DNA of 64,000 bases from Tilletia caries (Eukaryota > Basidiomycota > Exobasidiomycetes > Tilletiales > Tilletiaceae), in assembly GCA_032718865.1 (NCBI GenBank), contig JALUTQ010000007.1, positions 1,302,001-1,366,000 of the forward strand, read 5' to 3'. Position 1 is the first letter of the stretch. Each line of letters opens with the position of its first letter. The notes beneath the pieces are model-generated. The model searched no databases, was not told the DNA's origin, and saw only the letters and a list, made by a program, of their open reading frames with translations. Position numbers and translations under genes: made by a program. Of the stretch, positions 63,318 to 64,000 are shown in pieces.

Positions 63318-63738
63318 TTGGGCTGGTCTGCAAGACAAGGGATTGTTCATTGGATGCATCGCCTCCGATCTTACAACGCGGCGTGCTGCGGAAGGGCCTT
63401 TCACGCAATATACTAGGTCAAGCATTCGACTTGGTATCCAAATGGACTCGGCCATTGTTAATGCATGACCGTCGCTGTCCGCTGACGCAGGCAGATTCGA
63501 GAGTCGAAAGTCGAGATCCGAGAGGGCAAGTATAGGAAGTACAAGCGTGAAGCTCGTCTTGACTGCAAGTTCGCGCATGACAGTCGCCACTGATCCCAAA
63601 AAGGTGATGCATACAGGGGAGCTTTGAGAAAGGCTCCGAGGGCCGTTCTCCGCAGTTGGGACAGACTTGGATTGGCGGTGAATGGTCTGTGAGGATGACT
63701 ACGAGTACGAGCGAGTGAATGCGTGGGGACTGGACACG
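63318..63738. other. Intergenic between ETF-QO and the next gene
   Basis: No protein-like frame. It holds the 3' region of ETF-QO and the 5' region of the gene starting at 63739. Confidence 0.5.
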
Positions 63739-63965
63739 ATGCCTTCGCAGACCTCGACAGCGGACATCTATGTCAACTGTCTGTACTCGCCCGGCGACGG
63801 ATATCCGCTCTGGAACCCATCCCCACTCCGGACGTGAGTCTCGTTCATTGGGAGCGCGGTGCGCACGGGTACACAGACTGACCGCATTCCCTCTCCCCGT
63901 CGCTCCTCGCTCATCGCTGATCTCTGATCTCTGCGTCGGTGCGTTCTCTCGCAGGGGAGCAATCG
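63739..63965 (+). CDS. First exons of a fungal gene running off the window (GYPLW...IG motif)
   Basis: ATG at 63739. Exon 1 to 63833 encodes MPSQTSTADIYVNCLYSPGD then GYPLWNPSPLR. An intron of 121 bases (GTGAGT...TCGCAG) leads to an 11-base micro-exon 63955-63965 giving TGAIG before another GTGAG donor. The opening 'GYPLW.P.P ... G..IG' is one I recall from a very common family of basidiomycete proteins of unknown function; that link is from memory only. The gene continues beyond 64000. Confidence 0.5.
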
Positions 63966-64000
63966 GTGAGACTCTCTTCTGATTGATGGGATTCCGTTCC

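Overview
This window looks like nuclear DNA of a basidiomycete fungus, probably an Agaricomycete. Genes have several short GT-AG introns of about 50-75 bases. The mobile elements (CMC/Plavaka-type, hAT, MULE, pogo, Helitron) are those typical of that group. The one clean core gene is a mitochondrial ETF-ubiquinone oxidoreductase at the right end. Everything here was read by eye from the sequence; no database search was run.

Layout. 1-6.1 kb: a partial exon, a gene remnant interrupted by a 787-bp hAT-type MITE, AT-rich intergenic DNA and a second AT-rich hAT MITE family. 6.2-9.9 kb: a small two-exon gene and a decayed pogo-type transposase. 11-19.4 kb: a Sey1-like P-loop exon, a nucleotidyltransferase-like gene with frameshifts, a gene with a tandemly duplicated exon, and a gene interrupted by a 528-bp Mutator-type MITE that carries a tRNA-like unit and four telomeric repeats. 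20.1-40.0 kb: two almost identical 4.9-kb hAT elements in opposite orientation. They flank a 10.2-kb segment holding half of an F-box-like gene, a coiled-coil gene, a dead Helitron and another gene. 41.6-48.9 kb: a decayed MULE and a related short element. 49.85-60.92 kb: a probable CMC/Plavaka element with subterminal repeats, a 1209-residue transposase and an RGG/coiled-coil gene. That gene is itself interrupted by an apparently intact 2.2-kb MULE. 61.2-64 kb: the ETF-QO gene and the start of a further gene.

The strongest result is structural. The two hAT copies do not have matching target-site duplications at their own two ends. Each flank instead matches a flank of the other copy, as the reverse complement. 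Flipping the DNA between them restores a perfect 8-bp duplication for both copies. The same flip rejoins the F-box-like gene in frame across 15 kb. The region therefore carries an inversion produced by recombination between the two transposons, or an assembly that chose the other orientation.

A general theme is that transposons landed inside reading frames. In three cases (hAT MITE, Mutator-type MITE, MULE) plus the inversion pair, removing the element and one target-site copy restores an open frame. Most older elements and several genes carry frameshifts or C-to-T-type stop codons. The five frame-breaking indels I saw between the two hAT copies all lie in homopolymer runs, so part of the apparent decay could be sequencing error.
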